Source: Aureibacillus halotolerans (GTDB lineage Bacteria; Bacillota; Bacilli; Bacillales; DSM-28697). Taken from it: a stretch of 64,000 nt of DNA. The translations under genes and the position numbers were made by a program. Below, piece after piece: positions 56,853 to 64,000 of the stretch. Under the pieces are notes generated by a model. It searched no databases. It had not been told where the DNA came from and worked only from the letters and a program-made list of their open reading frames with translations. Within the stretch, counting starts at the first letter, position 1, and every line of letters starts with the position of its first letter. Location: contig NZ_SNYJ01000001.1 of assembly GCF_004363045.1 (NCBI RefSeq), forward strand, positions 461,937-525,936, in the 5' to 3' direction.

Positions 56853-57246
56853 TACTTAATCACCCGGCTTGTCATTTCGCGAGCAATTTGAATCGGTGGC
56901 AAATTCCAGTCGTCGGCGAGGAAAACGAGGTCCAGATCCGTCGCAATGGTTGCCGTGAATGGGTCGCTTACGGGAATAGAGCTCTCTTCTTCATCGAATT
57001 CGAGATAATCGCCAACCGTCTTAAAAACAGCCATAGCCGCATCTCTCGCTTGTTGCTCACTACCTGTCGCGCGGAATATACCATCGCAGCTTCATTGACC
57101 GCAGATTGCACGGTCATCAAGGCAAAGCCGGTGACCAAGAACTGCCAGAAAAGCGCAACAAATAGGAGGAAGATTGGGAGGATGCCAAGGAATTCGATCG
57201 AAATCGATCCATTTTCTTTTGTTTTATCAAGCCATTTCTTTTTCAG
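56852..57246 (-). pseudogene. Frameshifted TadE-like pilus assembly gene
   Basis: The frame from 57246 reads KKKWLDKTKENGSISIEFLG and the helix ILPIFLLFVALFWQFLVTGF, then MTVQSAVNEAAMVYSA, a typical TadE N-terminus. It then goes out of phase. The continuation ATGSEQQARDAAMAVFKTVG ... DLVFLADDWNLPPIQIAREM is in a frame shifted by 2 nt. The break is at a CGCGCG run near 57070-57075, consistent with a 2-nt insertion. The first codon is CTG, 7 nt after GAGGTG, so the start may also be damaged. Confidence 0.75.
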
Positions 57247-57268
57247 TGTGGTTCACCTCTATGCGAGA

Positions 57269-58639
57269 TCAATTTGCATTTTCAAAATAAGTATCAAACG
57301 ATTCCAGATCAGCATTGACTCTCTCATCATTATTTTTACTAGAGTATTTATATTCCCAATCTACTTCCCCACTGTTTACATCTAGAATACGGCTTCTGAC
57401 CTCACTTTCAAGATAGTCTTGTACGTCTGTATCGATCTTTCCTTGAGCAGCTAGGTATTCAATGGCTTTGAAGAGATTATCCTCCTCCCTTATCTTTTTC
57501 TCCTCCCAAATTTGGTAGTATTCATCTATTTTTTTCTGGCGTTCTTTGAATATCTTATCAAATCTATCGTGTTCGCTTAACATCCAATCAAGCCATTGTT
57601 GAGCAATTTCCTCCGCACGATCAAATTGTTCCGCCAGATCCTGCTGATTTTCCACATATGCGAAAACGCCATCGGCACTTTCAGCGATATCTTTTAATTG
57701 TTGTTCTCCTTCTTCGTCAACATTAAAGCCAATGACGTTGACGAGAGGTTGAATATCCGATTGTTTCAGTTCTTCTGCCACTTTTACCGGATCGCCGCCA
57801 CATGTTTCAATACCGTCACTAACAAGGAAAATCAAATTTGTATTGACTTCACTGCTTAACCCTTCTAAATCCTGCATTGAATCTTTAAGAGCTTTCGCCA
57901 TTGGAGTCCAACCGGAAGGAGTGAATTCTCCAAGGGCATTGTTTAATGCCGCTTCATCATATGATTGCAAATCGTACACGAGCTCACTGCTTTCACAGGA
58001 TGCTTCCTTGTCATCAAATGCGGTCGTTCCTTTGTGGCCGTAAACACGCAAGGCAACATTTGCTTTCTCAGGAAAGTTGCTCGTAAATTCCCGAATTGCT
58101 TCTTTCGCTAAGCTCATTTTCGATTCCCCATCAACCTTCTCCACCATACTCCCACTGGCGTCAAGGATAATTTCCACATTTAATTTTGGTTTTAATTGGC
58201 TTTTCCCACCGTAAATATCGGGGTATTCGATCGTAATTTCCTGCCAATTACCTTCAAATGGATTCTGGTAATCCTCAGCGAAGAGCATTACGATCTGTTT
58301 AAACATCTCATCAGCTTCTGATGAGCCCCAACCACCTGTGGCAGTCGGATATTGATTCAATATTTCTGTAATATATTCCTTATTATTAGCAAACGCTTCT
58401 CCAGCAAATTCCCCTGTTGGTGCAGAGACCACACCTTCCAAGGTATCTGGAAACACTGTGAATTTTGTATCACTGTCATAGACGTCAGTTATTTCTTCTT
58501 TGTTATCTTCATTCGGTTCCTCTTCGTCAACCGTCGCTTCGACAGGGGGAGTTGATTCTTCAGCGTTACTGGAACACCCCACCAGTAGAACAAGAAAACT
58601 GCTTAGTAGTATGCTCATTTTAATTTTAGTTACAGACAT
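57269..58639 (-). CDS. vWA-domain lipoprotein, paralogue C
   Basis: A 456-aa member of the set. Lipobox LVGC (Cys ~22), acidic linker, GEFAGEAFANNKEYITEILNQYP, vWA with DASGSM, GWTPMAKALKDS, FLVSDGIETCGGDP and NVIGFNVDEEGEQQL, then a coiled coil (DKIFKERQKKIDEYYQIWEE) and an acidic tail. ATG 6 nt after GGTGG. The vWA part is closest to paralogue E by eye. Directly upstream of the damaged tadE-like gene (23 nt). Confidence 0.9.
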   Translation of the reverse strand: MSVTKIKMSILLSSFLVLLVGCSSNAEESTPPVEATVDEEEPNEDNKEEITDVYDSDTKFTVFPDTLEGVVSAPTGEFAGEAFANNKEYITEILNQYPTATGGWGSSEADEMFKQIVMLFAEDYQNPFEGNWQEITIEYPDIYGGKSQLKPKLNVEIILDASGSMVEKVDGESKMSLAKEAIREFTSNFPEKANVALRVYGHKGTTAFDDKEASCESSELVYDLQSYDEAALNNALGEFTPSGWTPMAKALKDSMQDLEGLSSEVNTNLIFLVSDGIETCGGDPVKVAEELKQSDIQPLVNVIGFNVDEEGEQQLKDIAESADGVFAYVENQQDLAEQFDRAEEIAQQWLDWMLSEHDRFDKIFKERQKKIDEYYQIWEEKKIREEDNLFKAIEYLAAQGKIDTDVQDYLESEVRSRILDVNSGEVDWEYKYSSKNNDERVNADLESFDTYFENAN

Positions 58640-58755
58640 CAGAAGCCACCATTCTAAAGATATTTGTCAGCACAACTGTTTTGAGCTTGCTGGTAATACA
58701 ATGATTCATCTCACTCCTGTTTTACTTCCTAAACGATTAATTCAAAGATTAGTGG

Positions 58756-60138
58756 TTACCTATCAAAAAACTTCAACTTTACTTCGGCTTTCCCTCCAAC
58801 TCTTTCCGAAAAGTTTTTGCTGTTATGCAAAGTCTTTGTTGAAAAAAACAGAGCATGTAGGCCCCGGTAACGGATATCCATGAGGTTGCCGTAGGAATTA
58901 AAGTGCGACGTATCGATTTTTCCTTTTTCTGATAAATAATCTAACGCAGCATTTATATTATCTCGTTCCCGATCTCTGTTCTCGTTCCAATCTGACATCA
59001 CTGTAGATAAACGCTCACTTCTTCTGGAGCTGATTTCATTAATTTCCGCTAAGGTTTCGCTCCTCCATTTTTTCCATTGGGCAGCAATTTCATCGGTCTT
59101 TTCGAATTGCTCCTGCAGTGCTTCTTGGTCCTCTACGTAAGCAAATAGGCCGTCTGCACTTTCAGCAACCGCTTTAAGTTGGTTCTCACCTTCTTCATCC
59201 ACATCAAATCCGATCACATTGACGATGGGCTGTATATTGGATTCCTTGAGCTCACTGGCTACTTTTACCGGATCGCCATCGCACGTTCCAACACCGTCAC
59301 TCACGAGAAAAATGAAGTTCGTATGTGTTTCTCCGTCCAACCCTTCCAAGTCTTTCATGGCATCTTTCAATGCTTTCGCCATCGGTGTCCATCCTGCTGG
59401 TTCAAACTGCTCGAGGGCGTTGTTTAATGTTCCTTCATCGTATGACTGTAACTCATACACTTGCTCACTGCTCTGGCATGACATTTCTTTATCCGCAAAC
59501 GCTGTTGTGCCTTCATTTCCGTAAACTCGCAAACTGACATAGGCCTCTTCTGGCAACTTCCCAGCAAAGGTTTTAATAGCATCCTTAGCCAGCGCCATTT
59601 TAGACTCACCGTCAATTTCCTCGATCATGCTTCCGCTCGCATCAAGGAGGATTTCCACGTTGAGATTTGGTTTCAATTGCCGGGCTCCATTGTAAATCGT
59701 CGGTAGCTCTACGTTAATTTCCTCCCACTCGGGGAATGGATCTTCATAATCTTCACCAAATAATAGCATCAGTTTCTGCATATATTCTGTTTCATACCCA
59801 TCTAAATCCTCTTGAGAAGGGAACTGGTCAAGAACCGCTTCAATGTCCTCTCTATTCGCTTCATACGTTTCTCCTGCAAAATGGCCAACGGCGTTATTAA
59901 CTAAACTATCTAACTCACTTGTCAGCCAATCCGCTTGATCGTTTGTTTTAAAAACATCCGTAATAATCTCCGATGTTGTTTTAGATTCATCACTATTATC
60001 CGTATTTTCTCCCGCAGCAATATCAGTTTCCTTTTCATCACCGACCGAGCCTGTTGAGGTTGTTTCGCTTGAACACCCTGCGAGAATGAAAAAGGTTAGA
60101 GCAAGGAAGGGTAAGAAGTTTACGAGTTTATTTTTCAA
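58756..60138 (-). CDS. vWA-domain lipoprotein, paralogue D
   Basis: A 460-aa member of the set. Lipobox LAGC, Ser/Thr/Asp linker, GHFAGETYEANREDIEAVLDQFP, vWA with DASGSM, GWTPMAKALKDAMKDLEGLD, FLVSDGVGTCDGDP and NVIGFDVDEEGENQL, then a coiled coil (EINEISSRRSERLSTVMSDW) close to paralogue A. The last ~45 residues (ALFFSTKTLHNSKNFSERVG onward) do not resemble the other four and may reflect a C-terminal frameshift or replacement. The TTG start at 60138 follows AAAGGAG by 10 nt. An upstream GTG (60171) lacks a ribosome site. Confidence 0.9.
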   Translation of the reverse strand: MKNKLVNFLPFLALTFFILAGCSSETTSTGSVGDEKETDIAAGENTDNSDESKTTSEIITDVFKTNDQADWLTSELDSLVNNAVGHFAGETYEANREDIEAVLDQFPSQEDLDGYETEYMQKLMLLFGEDYEDPFPEWEEINVELPTIYNGARQLKPNLNVEILLDASGSMIEEIDGESKMALAKDAIKTFAGKLPEEAYVSLRVYGNEGTTAFADKEMSCQSSEQVYELQSYDEGTLNNALEQFEPAGWTPMAKALKDAMKDLEGLDGETHTNFIFLVSDGVGTCDGDPVKVASELKESNIQPIVNVIGFDVDEEGENQLKAVAESADGLFAYVEDQEALQEQFEKTDEIAAQWKKWRSETLAEINEISSRRSERLSTVMSDWNENRDRERDNINAALDYLSEKGKIDTSHFNSYGNLMDIRYRGLHALFFSTKTLHNSKNFSERVGGKAEVKLKFFDR

Positions 60139-60297
60139 TGTAAGTTTGCTCCTTTGAAGGTTTGTAAACACGCATATAAGTTTGAACGAGGGTACAAAAT
60201 CAATTCTTCAAAATCGTCAAGAAATACGTTAATCTCTTTATTAAAGTTATAAACTTCTGGTTTACTTAAATTTTCTCGAATAAATCCTCAGCTTTCT

Positions 60298-61677
60298 TTA
60301 ATCCCAAGCATTATCATGAAATGCATCAAATACTTCACTTTTTGAATCAGATGCTTCATCGGCGTTTTTCAGATCCGTATCAAGGATGATGTCATCCTTC
60401 AAAACTTCTAGCCACAGCGTACGATTACTTAATTCGTAGCTCAAGCTGTCCGCTACACTAGAATCTATGATTCCTTCGCTTTCCAAATACTCAATGGCTT
60501 GCTGAATGTTTTTGTCCTCTCTAGCAATCTTTTCTTCCCACAACAGTTCTGTTTGCTCTATTTCTTGCTTCCGATCTTCTTTGGCAGATTGAATTCGTTC
60601 AATTTCCTTATCTCTCCAATTGATCCACTGTGCCGCAATTTCATCAGCACGATCAAACTGCTCAGTCAAGTCTTCCTGGTTTTCAACATAGGAAAAAATG
60701 CCGTCTGCACTTTCCGCTACCTCTTTTAATTGTTGCTCGCCTTCTTCGTCCACATCAAATCCAATCACGTTGACGAGCGGCTGAATGTCCGACTGTTTCA
60801 ATTCATTGGCCACGCTTACCGGATCACCATCACATGTTTCTATCCCGTCGCTGACGAGAAAAATTAGATTGGTATTAACCTTACTATCCAACCCTTCCAA
60901 ATCATCCATTGAATCTTTTAGAGCTTTTGCCATTGGAGTCCACCCTGCTGGTGAAAAACCTTCAAGAGCACCTGCTAAAGCCGATTCATTATATGGCTGG
61001 AATTCGTAAACCAGTTCACTACTCTCGCAAGACGTCATTTTATCTTCAAAAGCGGTGGTTCCCTGATGCCCATAGACACGTAAACCAACTCTGGCTTCTT
61101 CTGGTAAATTGCTCGTAAATTTTTTGATTGCTGCTTTTGCAAGGCTCATTTTCGATTCCCCATCAACTGTCTCTACCATGCTGCCACTGGCATCCAGAAT
61201 GATCTCTACGTTGAGTTTGGGCTTTAATTGACTCTTGCCATTATAAATACTTGGAAACTCCACCGTGATTTCTTGCCAATCTGTAAATGGGTCTTCATAA
61301 TCCTCCGCGAAGAGAAGCACGAGCTGTTTTAACATATCTATGGTTTTCTCCGAGGATCGTTCTGTTACTGAAGGGTATTGATCCAAGATTTCAGTAATTT
61401 CTTTTTTATTTTCCGAAAAGGCTACCCCAGCAAAACGCCCAGCTTTCGTCTGGACTAACTCTTCTTGTGTTTCAGGGCGGAGTATAACTTCTGTGCCTGG
61501 TTCGTAAACATTTGGCGTTTCTGATGCTTCATCTGATGAAGCGTTGATGAAGCTTGACTCTGTTTGTTCTTGCTGATCACTACTAGTACTCTCGTTATTG
61601 CTTGAACAACCAGTAATGATAAAAAGGGCAACTAGAACAACAAAGAGGTTTTGCGGCTTGTATATAAAAATTCTCAT
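60298..61677 (-). CDS. vWA-domain lipoprotein, paralogue E
   Basis: A 459-aa member of the set, first in transcription order. Signal with lipobox ITGC, Ser/Glu linker, GRFAGVAFSENKKEITEILDQYP, vWA with DASGSM, GWTPMAKALKDSMDDLEGLD, FLVSDGIETCDGDP and NVIGFDVDEEGEQQL, then a coiled coil (ERIQSAKEDRKQEIEQTELL) and an acidic tail. ATG 61677 gives a good signal peptide, but its ribosome site (GAAGAAGGTG) is close. A GTG codon immediately before it is also possible. A longer TTG reading from 61737 would lengthen the signal unreasonably. Confidence 0.9.
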   Translation of the reverse strand: MRIFIYKPQNLFVVLVALFIITGCSSNNESTSSDQQEQTESSFINASSDEASETPNVYEPGTEVILRPETQEELVQTKAGRFAGVAFSENKKEITEILDQYPSVTERSSEKTIDMLKQLVLLFAEDYEDPFTDWQEITVEFPSIYNGKSQLKPKLNVEIILDASGSMVETVDGESKMSLAKAAIKKFTSNLPEEARVGLRVYGHQGTTAFEDKMTSCESSELVYEFQPYNESALAGALEGFSPAGWTPMAKALKDSMDDLEGLDSKVNTNLIFLVSDGIETCDGDPVSVANELKQSDIQPLVNVIGFDVDEEGEQQLKEVAESADGIFSYVENQEDLTEQFDRADEIAAQWINWRDKEIERIQSAKEDRKQEIEQTELLWEEKIAREDKNIQQAIEYLESEGIIDSSVADSLSYELSNRTLWLEVLKDDIILDTDLKNADEASDSKSEVFDAFHDNAWD

Positions 61678-61740
61678 CACCTTCTTCTCTATATTACTGA
61701 ATGGCTCACGAGTATATTTCCGCCATAGACACCTCAAAAA

Positions 61741-62778
61741 TCACGACTTATTCGCATCAAATTGCGGGTCCTCTACCCTTGCCCATAAGCAGTGAAAGAA
61801 AACCACCATAATATAGGCAAAAGGAAGCATCCCTAATGAAAGAACTAGAGTCGACTTATCGTAGCCGAACAAATCTTGATAATAGTGTGGAAAGATTAAA
61901 ATGGAGCCCACAAGGACGGATGGGATCAAAAATGAGAACGTGAAAATCCGCCCTTTAAGCCGACCGCCGCCCCTCCCAAAAAGTTCTTTTGCGACAACTC
62001 TCTTATTAAAATGCGTAAGTAGCATAACGAATAAGTACGATACTACAAGAAGCATCGCAACCCATGTCTGGGAACCCACCAACCGCCAAAAAGGGAGTAA
62101 ACAACAAAATGCAGCAAGATCCATATGAAACACCATGAGTAATGCATGCTTTGAGGGATCACGGTGAGCTTTAACTAAATATGCGAAGAACATCCAGACG
62201 ATAAGTGCCCCCATAACGCCCAACCAAATGTAAAAAAGATCTGTTGACCAGAAAGGAAGTAGAACCGCGAAAATTCCTACTAATCCTGGAAACATCGGGG
62301 CCAAGTAAACGTTTTTCTGCATCGAATCCTTGGAGTATTTCGACGTTTTTCCTGCGGAAGACATCGTATCTATTTGGCAAAGCGCGTTCAACAGACATGA
62401 GCTTACAGCAATATACGCTTTTTGAGCTTGCTCTGACATAGCTTTGACTGGAGGCGGTATGTACTCAAGATGCTCTACCAGCGAATCATAGGTCACCTCT
62501 TCGAGAAATTCAATTTCCTCCTTCACCCATTCCAGTCGCGTGTTGTATACCATTTGCAGCCAATGTTCATCGTAAAATTGCTCTGGGAGCGCTGTCGTAG
62601 TCGTAGCTCCAAAGGTTGATAACGTCTCAAAAATCTCATCAATGGGCATCGACCTCTTGTCCTCTTCGATGACACTGAACATTTTCTCCTGTAACCATGG
62701 AGGAACGCCACATTCACTCATATGTATCTGAAACGTAGTGAGCAATTTCTGATTTTCGTTGTTTGTATGGGTCGGCAA
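61741..62778 (-). CDS. Membrane protein with a soluble N-terminal helical domain
   Basis: A 345-aa protein at the head of the vWA region. Residues 1-160 are soluble, helical and acidic (FQIHMSECGVPPWLQEKMFS, VIEEDKRSMPIDEIFETLST). About six spans follow (FPGLVGIFAVLLPFWSTDLF, FYIWLGVMGALIVWMFFAYL, WVAMLLVVSYLFVMLL, FTFSFLIPSVLVGSILIF, LVLSLGMLPFAYIMVVFFH). The TTG start is 7 nt after AAGGAGG. It ends 64 nt before the chosen start of vWA gene E, so it is probably co-transcribed. I recognise no family with confidence. Confidence 0.8.
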   Translation of the reverse strand: MPTHTNNENQKLLTTFQIHMSECGVPPWLQEKMFSVIEEDKRSMPIDEIFETLSTFGATTTTALPEQFYDEHWLQMVYNTRLEWVKEEIEFLEEVTYDSLVEHLEYIPPPVKAMSEQAQKAYIAVSSCLLNALCQIDTMSSAGKTSKYSKDSMQKNVYLAPMFPGLVGIFAVLLPFWSTDLFYIWLGVMGALIVWMFFAYLVKAHRDPSKHALLMVFHMDLAAFCCLLPFWRLVGSQTWVAMLLVVSYLFVMLLTHFNKRVVAKELFGRGGGRLKGRIFTFSFLIPSVLVGSILIFPHYYQDLFGYDKSTLVLSLGMLPFAYIMVVFFHCLWARVEDPQFDANKS

Positions 62779-63107
62779 GAGAGCACCTCCTTCTTGCTTA
62801 TAATTCTTACCTCTACGTCTGCTTTTCCGCTTTCAGCATCTCCATCCACCTGTCTCTTGTGAACAACTTAGAGGAGGAAGCAAAATTAATTGATGAATTT
62901 TGTGTATTTAATTATCCCTATTTGTATATAGATACGAATGACGAGTAATATATACGAAACATTCTGTTTTTAATATAGAATGATTTAAACCTTTGAAGTA
63001 ATCCTCTTTTTCAACTTAATAACTACCTCTTTGAAACGTTTTAAACTATAGACATAGTAATTATAGGTAAACGTTTAGAGGTCTCATTCGAGAATATTTG
63101 AGATTTA
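62779..63107. other. Intergenic region, probable promoter zone of the vWA cluster
   Basis: About 330 bp of AT-rich sequence upstream of the first gene of the minus-strand cluster. It should contain the cluster promoter, but I could not pick a convincing -35/-10 pair on the minus strand. Confidence 0.45.
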
Positions 63108-63743
63108 TTAATTTCTTAGTAACGGGTTCACTCTTTTTCTTAAAGCCTCGAAATATATATTCTGTTTATGGCTTTTTAATTGATTCAAAGATAGTGACCC
63201 TCTTTTTCTAGTTATAAACTGCCCGTTTATGTCCTTTTCAAAAGTTGCAATCGATTCAAATAATGCGATTTTTGCACGAGGTTGAAGCTGAGCATCTAAA
63301 AACACCAAGAGATTTTTTAGTTTCTTTCTCGAGATTAAAGATGTTCTTTGAGTTTTCTCCGAAATACTCTCATACACATTTTCTAAATTTATAAATGTTT
63401 CAATCTGATATTTATACCTACCATATAAAACCATTTCATATTTAACTTCTAACTTTTGCACCTCTTCAATATCTTCCGGATCTGCATATCCATTTCTTAC
63501 ACAAACCGTATCGATTAAATCTAAGGCATCAGAATACAATTTATTAAAGTCATCTACTGAATCAATAAATAAATGAGCAAGTGTAGTGATTCTCTCCCAA
63601 TCTTCTTCTACTTCAGTTATTAATTCAGGATATTTATTGTTTACCAATTCAATATCTTTAAGTGCCCTGCGAACAAATTTAATATCTTTATTAGCTTGTG
63701 CAGATACAATACCAAGTTGTTCTTTCCATGAATGAAATTTCAT
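63108..63743 (-). CDS. Hypothetical helical protein
   Basis: A 211-aa soluble, almost wholly helical protein rich in Lys, Glu and Leu (DIKFVRRALKDIELVNNKYP, WERITTLAHLFIDSVDDFNKL, EEVQKLEVKYEMVLYGRYKY, RTSLISRKKLKNLLVFLDAQL). It has no signal peptide or span. The ATG at 63743 has no clear ribosome site and the upstream sequence is AT-rich, so the true start may differ, or the gene may be the end of a longer, broken reading frame. The AT-rich codons differ from the genes before it. I do not recognise the family. Confidence 0.65.
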   Translation of the reverse strand: MKFHSWKEQLGIVSAQANKDIKFVRRALKDIELVNNKYPELITEVEEDWERITTLAHLFIDSVDDFNKLYSDALDLIDTVCVRNGYADPEDIEEVQKLEVKYEMVLYGRYKYQIETFINLENVYESISEKTQRTSLISRKKLKNLLVFLDAQLQPRAKIALFESIATFEKDINGQFITRKRGSLSLNQLKSHKQNIYFEALRKRVNPLLRN

Positions 63744-64000
63744 ATATTTGTTTATTATTTCTCACTAATGTTGCATAAATAATTTCATAAAATTCTGTTC
63801 TTTGTTCATCGCGGGTAAAGCAAAAAAAGGAGAACCTGAACGAAAGGCGATCTGTCCATTTGGTAATTATATACATTTAGACATAGGGAGGCGGCCGGTA
63901 TTTTCTAAGGCACAGTGCGGCCTTCAACTCGCCAAACCCAGTGTTGAGCTGGTTTCCATAACGTGTGTTTTAGCCAGCGGCTGATTTGCAACACCTTACT
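63744..64000. other. Window-end region, no gene assigned
   Basis: A minus-strand reading (LSFRFSFFCFTRDEQRTEFY) precedes the helical protein in another frame and could be its displaced N-terminal part. The last ~130 bp are more GC-rich and could be the edge of another gene. Nothing more can be supported. Confidence 0.35.

Noticed and set aside
53371..61677. Sortase-anchored adhesins
   Set aside because: The proteins end in charged tails without an LPxTG-type signal; they have lipoboxes instead.
46674..62778. MoxR-vWA or ter-type stress operon
   Set aside because: No AAA ATPase of the MoxR type and no TerD-like protein is present in the region.

Overview
The window reads as chromosomal DNA of a low-to-mid GC Gram-positive bacterium of the Bacillaceae, most likely an alkaliphilic or halotolerant Bacillus relative. 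The reasons are strong AGGAGG-type ribosome binding sites, many TTG and GTG starts, Bacillus-type lipoprotein signals, a PhoP-box-driven pst operon, a YyaL homologue of the B. subtilis length, and secreted proteins that are very rich in Asp and Glu. No rRNA, tRNA, CRISPR array, transposase, integrase or phage gene was seen.

Layout. 0-3.7 kb: the end of a sugar ABC transporter (permease cut by the window edge, and its binding lipoprotein) with a divergent DUF4127 gene. 4.0-8.6 kb: the phosphate operon pstS-pstC-pstA-pstB-phoU behind four TTAACA-like repeats. 8.7-8.9 kb: a 21-bp phased repeat array. 9.0-13.5 kb: an ECF sigma factor co-transcribed with a membrane protein and a three-gene ABC-2 exporter. 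13.6-15.4 kb: a YitT/YczE-like membrane protein and an aldo/keto reductase. 15.5-18.2 kb: codB-codA (cytosine uptake and deamination) behind a ykkC-like riboswitch with its own terminator. 18.9-20.1 kb: an HxlR regulator divergent from an Frm2-type nitroreductase. 20.1-25.1 kb: a GT-B-like protein, a UDP-glucose dehydrogenase homologue without its catalytic cysteine, and yyaL. 25.5-33 kb: a loose accessory stretch with dispersed repeats, a palindromic element, an orphan nucleotidyltransferase, a frameshifted gene, a secreted beta-helix protein, a cupin and a sugar-phosphate isomerase-like protein. 33-38 kb: a short UvrA (UvrA2 type) divergent from a double-headed MerR regulator, a second 21-bp phased array, and a GH43 enzyme. 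38-46.5 kb: a polar amino acid ABC transporter, a small lipoprotein, a second copy of the GT-B-like protein, moaC, a NarK-type nitrate transporter, and an N-acetylmannosamine kinase/epimerase pair.

46.6-62.8 kb is the most unusual part: about 16 kb of same-strand genes dominated by five paralogous von Willebrand factor A (vWA) lipoproteins and one membrane-anchored vWA protein. Mixed with them are two copies of a two-gene membrane module, a beta-propeller-like lipoprotein, and a decayed TadE/TadG-like pair. I recognise the domains but no described pathway. It looks like a lineage-specific cell-surface adhesion, sensing or assembly system. The window ends in an unassigned helical protein gene and unassigned sequence.
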